Assembly: GCA_016785225.1 (NCBI GenBank)
Contig: JAFBJZ010000850.1
Location: 1,748,501-1,812,500 of the forward strand
From: Psettodes erumei
Lineage: Eukaryota; Chordata; Actinopteri; Pleuronectiformes; Psettodidae
Direction: 5' to 3'
Length of the DNA: 64,000 nucleotides
Shown here in pieces: positions 61,051-64,000 of this stretch. Position 1 is the stretch's first letter. Every line of letters starts with the position of its first letter. The notes beneath the pieces are model-generated. The model was given only the letters and a program-made list of their open reading frames with translations. It was not told the origin of the DNA and ran no database searches. The position numbers and the translations under genes were made by a program.

Positions 61051-61191
61051 TTTCAGGACCCTCCATCAAAGACAAGTACGTCACAGCTCTGTACTTCACC
61101 TTCAGCAGTCTGACCAGTGTGGGATTTGGAAATGTGTCCCCAAACACCAACTCCGAGAAGATCTTCTCCATCTGCGTCATGCTGATCGGAT
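61051..61191 (+). CDS. kcnh6: ERG potassium channel, pore helix, selectivity filter and S6 start
   Basis: 141 nt reading (V)[18 protein letters not shown], then [20 protein letters not shown] and SICVMLIG plus one base. It includes the pore helix, the filter SVGFGN (ERG channels have GFG rather than GYG) and S624-equivalent Ser used in drug binding. Acceptor choice: using CAG at 61048-61050 adds VS compared with CAG at 61054-61056. The longer form matches the KCNH6 pattern and is preferred. The donor GTAAGT is strong. Confidence 0.96.
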
Positions 61192-63245
61192 GTAAGTTGT
61201 GATGTGATGATATAAGGCGCTGGTTCTGCACCTTCACCAGGTAGGGGGAAGACAAAGAAAGACAGAGTATGGGAAATGCAGTTTAGCACGCTAGCAACCA
61301 ACAGAGGTAACAAAGCGTGCTGAAGGTGCCTAACAGGAGGTAAATTAGCATTTCAACCACGTCTCTTCTTTTTAGTGGTTATTAAAAAAATCCTATCAGA
61401 CATCACTTATAACAACAAGACAAGATACCGTATCTCATGTGCTCCTGACAACTGCTTTTACACCTAAATGTGCAAGCTGACTTGAGATGAGTGTGACGAG
61501 ACTTTTCTTAGGATGTCACTGAACTCCACAACAACATCACGTTTGAAGGCATAAATCTTCTACTTCTGCAGCAAGTATCTTCAGTGAGAGTGTGATGATT
61601 GCTTTTAAAATCACAAAGTTTTATTTTCTCAAATATTATTATTCTCGTAGTCACAGTAGCTGTTCAAAGCGACAGATCATATCACTTAATGATCATTTTA
61701 AAAAACCCATCAGAAGGGATTACGATATCCCTTCTAGATGGCAGAGCCTTGAGCTTTATTTATCACGGAAACCACAGAATGACAAAATGAAAATGACATG
61801 CAAAAGTCATCTGAAGAGTGACTAGAAACGGGTAAGGTCTTTTTTATGCCATGCAAGTACTTAGGAGTCTGTGTTTTGATTATGGAATAAAATTGAAAAC
61901 CACAATATGTATTTTACTGTGGTTACAGTTAAAGACTTGGAGGCGATTATTCAACAAGGCTGTTTTCTGTTTTTATTTTTAGTTTTGGCTGCAGTCCTCC
62001 CCCTGCAGACAGTTTGGCATTTGCTCAGTCAGAAAATGACCCGGGGCTTGTAACATTCCCATTACTGAAGTACAAAATTAAGTTGCTCGAAAATGGAAGT
62101 GCACTACAAAACTGCACTGAGCATGAAAACGTTTATTCCAATTGAGTCAAAGATCAATTGTGTCCTTTGTGACATGTGTGTGCAAGCAATACGCATAGGC
62201 ACGCATGCACGCGCCCACACACAAAGCTGTTTGAGTGGATGATGTAGACAGTGATAGGAACTGACAGAGGTTGAGAGGTTAGCAGGATCCAACGTGACAA
62301 CAGGACAAAACAGTGAGGCCTGTGAAGGATATGACAGAAAACACTCCGTCCTCTGCGGACAAAACCCTTTTAGATCAGTCAAACTCTGTCTGTGGACGGA
62401 CCTCATGCCAAAACCAGCTGCATGAACGGATTCATTATTAAGGTGCTAAAAGGAGTGAAGGAAGGACACATTTCTCTTATTGAGTCGTTTTAAGTTTACA
62501 GTTACAGTGTTGAAATGAATGCGTAATCACTTAGCTGTTATCTTGTGGTGTTTGACTTTATTTGCAGTTTAAATTAGTCCTTCCACTTTCAGAATTCAAC
62601 TTTAATTGGCCATTAAGCCTGTTATATTGATGCTGTGGAGTCAGTTTGATTTACGCACCCTGAAATCATAAAAAGGACATTTAACAGTCTGTCATATCTA
62701 AATGTGAGTAGCTGCTGTAATGTAAAAAAATGTCCATCTTCATCTGTCAAAATAAGATTACCTTGGTTTGTGTAGGAGTTTTCTTAACAAAAGGTGTTTA
62801 GACAAATAAACTCAAATAGAATAAGACATAATAAATTAAGATTTGGGATATCATCGGGTGAAGTTTTTGCAGGACCTCAAGAGGTACAAGTGTGAATTGT
62901 CCACCACATTTTTTGAGCCATGACTGCAAATGAGCCATCACCTCAATCTCAATCTCATAGACAGTCATTCATAAACTGATGCATGCTATTACAGCTCTAT
63001 TATTCTTAATGCTATGTCTTTCCGTTGCTCTCGTCTTTTCTTTTCAATGTCTCCGGGATGTTTTATCACCCAAGGGTGTCAACCTTGATAATATGTTTCT
63101 TTTCAGAGGGAGAAGACAATCAGATTGAAATGTGTCAGGTCATATTAACATGTGAAGTGCCACTTTGTCCTTCACTTTCTCTTAATGTACATATTATTCT
63201 CCCCCTTACCTCCTGCCCACCCTCTTTCCCCTCTCTGACCTCCAG
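61192..63245 (+). other. kcnh6: intron, 2054 bases
   Basis: Strong donor GTAAGT, acceptor CTGACCTCCAG, splitting a Ser codon T/CC. No other exon or transposon is recognised inside; several AT-rich stretches. Confidence 0.85.
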
Positions 63246-63445
63246 CCCTGATGTACGCCAGTATCTTTGGGAACGTGTCGGCCATCATCCAGCGGCTGTA
63301 CTCGGGGACGGCCCGCTACCACACCCAGATGCTGAGAGTCAGGGAGTTCATCCGTTTCCACCAGATCCCCAACCCGCTCAGGCAGCGGCTGGAGGAGTAC
63401 TTCCAACACGCCTGGTCCTACACCAATGGCATCGACATGAACGCC
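63246..63445 (+). CDS. kcnh6: ERG potassium channel, end of S6 and start of the C-linker
   Basis: 200 nt completing Ser and reading LMYASIFGNVSAIIQRLYSG, then TARYHTQMLRVREFIRFHQI and PNPLRQRLEEYFQHAWSYTN, GIDMNA, with donor GTGAGT at 63446 in phase 0. The S6 aromatics equivalent to ERG1 Y652 and F656 (MYASIF), which line the drug-binding cavity, are both kept. MLRVREF is as in KCNH2 (mammalian KCNH6/7 have MLRVKEF). In the family, the next exon begins VLKGFPECLQ; it is not found before the window ends, so the gene is cut at the right edge. Confidence 0.97.
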
Positions 63446-63674
63446 GTGAGTACCGGTTCTCGTAAAACCCAGACCCCGTGTGTGTATACCTCGTCTGTTC
63501 ATGTTAATGGAAGAGTGTTGTGCATGAATACACACATGTACGCACACGAAGGCTAGAGGAGTATTTTGAGCCTGCGTTGTACGTTAATAGGATGATTGGA
63601 AGACTTTGTCTCAGCATGCATGGTCCGACACCATCAGAGAAAATAGGAATGATGTGAGTATCATTGATAATATG

Positions 63675-63705
<31 letters not shown>

Positions 63706-64000
63706 ACACACTCAGACTTGTGTAACTAAATAGTCTTTGCAACCGCCATCAGTTTGTTCGCATGCATGACGGCTAAAACACTCTTTTCTACACACACATA
63801 CTCATCACTCATCACAGATGTGTTTTTTGAACACATATTGAAGGGACATGCATGACTTAAACTGATTCAGATGTGCCGGTCGCCAAATAACGCACTTGGA
63901 AGCAGTTGCTTATACACACGCACAGACACACACCATGCATGCTCACACTCAATCGTATAAAAGGAGGCCTTTCCACATGATTGTTGTACACGGTTGACCT
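63446..64000 (+). other. kcnh6: start of the next intron, running off the window
   Basis: Begins with GTGAGT and has no recognisable exon to position 64000. Confidence 0.8.
63675..63710. repeat. (CA)n microsatellite
   Basis: About 17 CA units with one TA interruption. Confidence 0.9.

Overview
The window looks like a piece of a teleost fish genome. It is dominated by non-coding DNA with many (CA/GT)n and (CT)n microsatellites, small relics of non-LTR retrotransposons and DNA transposons, and short exons with canonical GT/AG introns. The only gene I can establish is on the + strand: an ether-a-go-go related (ERG, Kv11) voltage-gated potassium channel of the KCNH2/KCNH6/KCNH7 group. Residues that differ between paralogues (a TTT insert before S4, an SDPVSGPS turret end, VLFLLMCTF in S5, MLRVREF after S6) point to a fish kcnh6-type gene, probably kcnh6a, but kcnh2 is not excluded.

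Eight coding exons are recognised: 23853-23984 (a short alternative N-terminus ending VRRAVRISSLVAQE, as in the mammalian ERG1b isoform), 57573-57752 (S1), 58454-58557 (S2), 58748-58886 (S3), 60489-60643 (S4-S5), 60803-60897 (pore turret), 61051-61191 (pore helix, GFG filter, start of S6) and 63246-63445 (end of S6, start of C-linker). All phases match. The joined frame is 1146 nt (382 codons) without a stop and is still open at the last donor. The rest of the C-linker, the cyclic-nucleotide-binding homology domain and the C-tail lie beyond the right edge. I saw no PAS-domain (1a-type) exons; if the gene has them they should lie left of position 1.

Layout: 1-22.9 kb is gene-poor upstream or intronic DNA with microsatellites, two copies of a microsatellite-linked fish repeat, a decayed LINE reverse-transcriptase fragment (18.84-19.29 kb, minus strand) and two related MITE-like repeats (20.04 and 22.84 kb). 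22.97-23.98 kb is the GC-rich leader and first exon of the 1b-type transcript. 23.985-57.572 kb is one very long intron. It contains a 530-bp polypyrimidine tract, an L2-type LINE tail (31.3 kb), a frameshifted BED-finger relic of a hAT-like transposon (38.6 kb), a possible enhancer with a MEF2 consensus (39.9 kb), and a second GC-rich island (41.3-42.1 kb). That island carries an ORF with a good Kozak start and a phase-0 donor that could be a further alternative first exon. 57.5-64 kb holds the compact membrane-domain exons.

No RNA gene, CRISPR or operon-like structure was found. Paralogue-diagnostic residues and family numbering are from memory of the family; exon borders were read from the sequence by hand.
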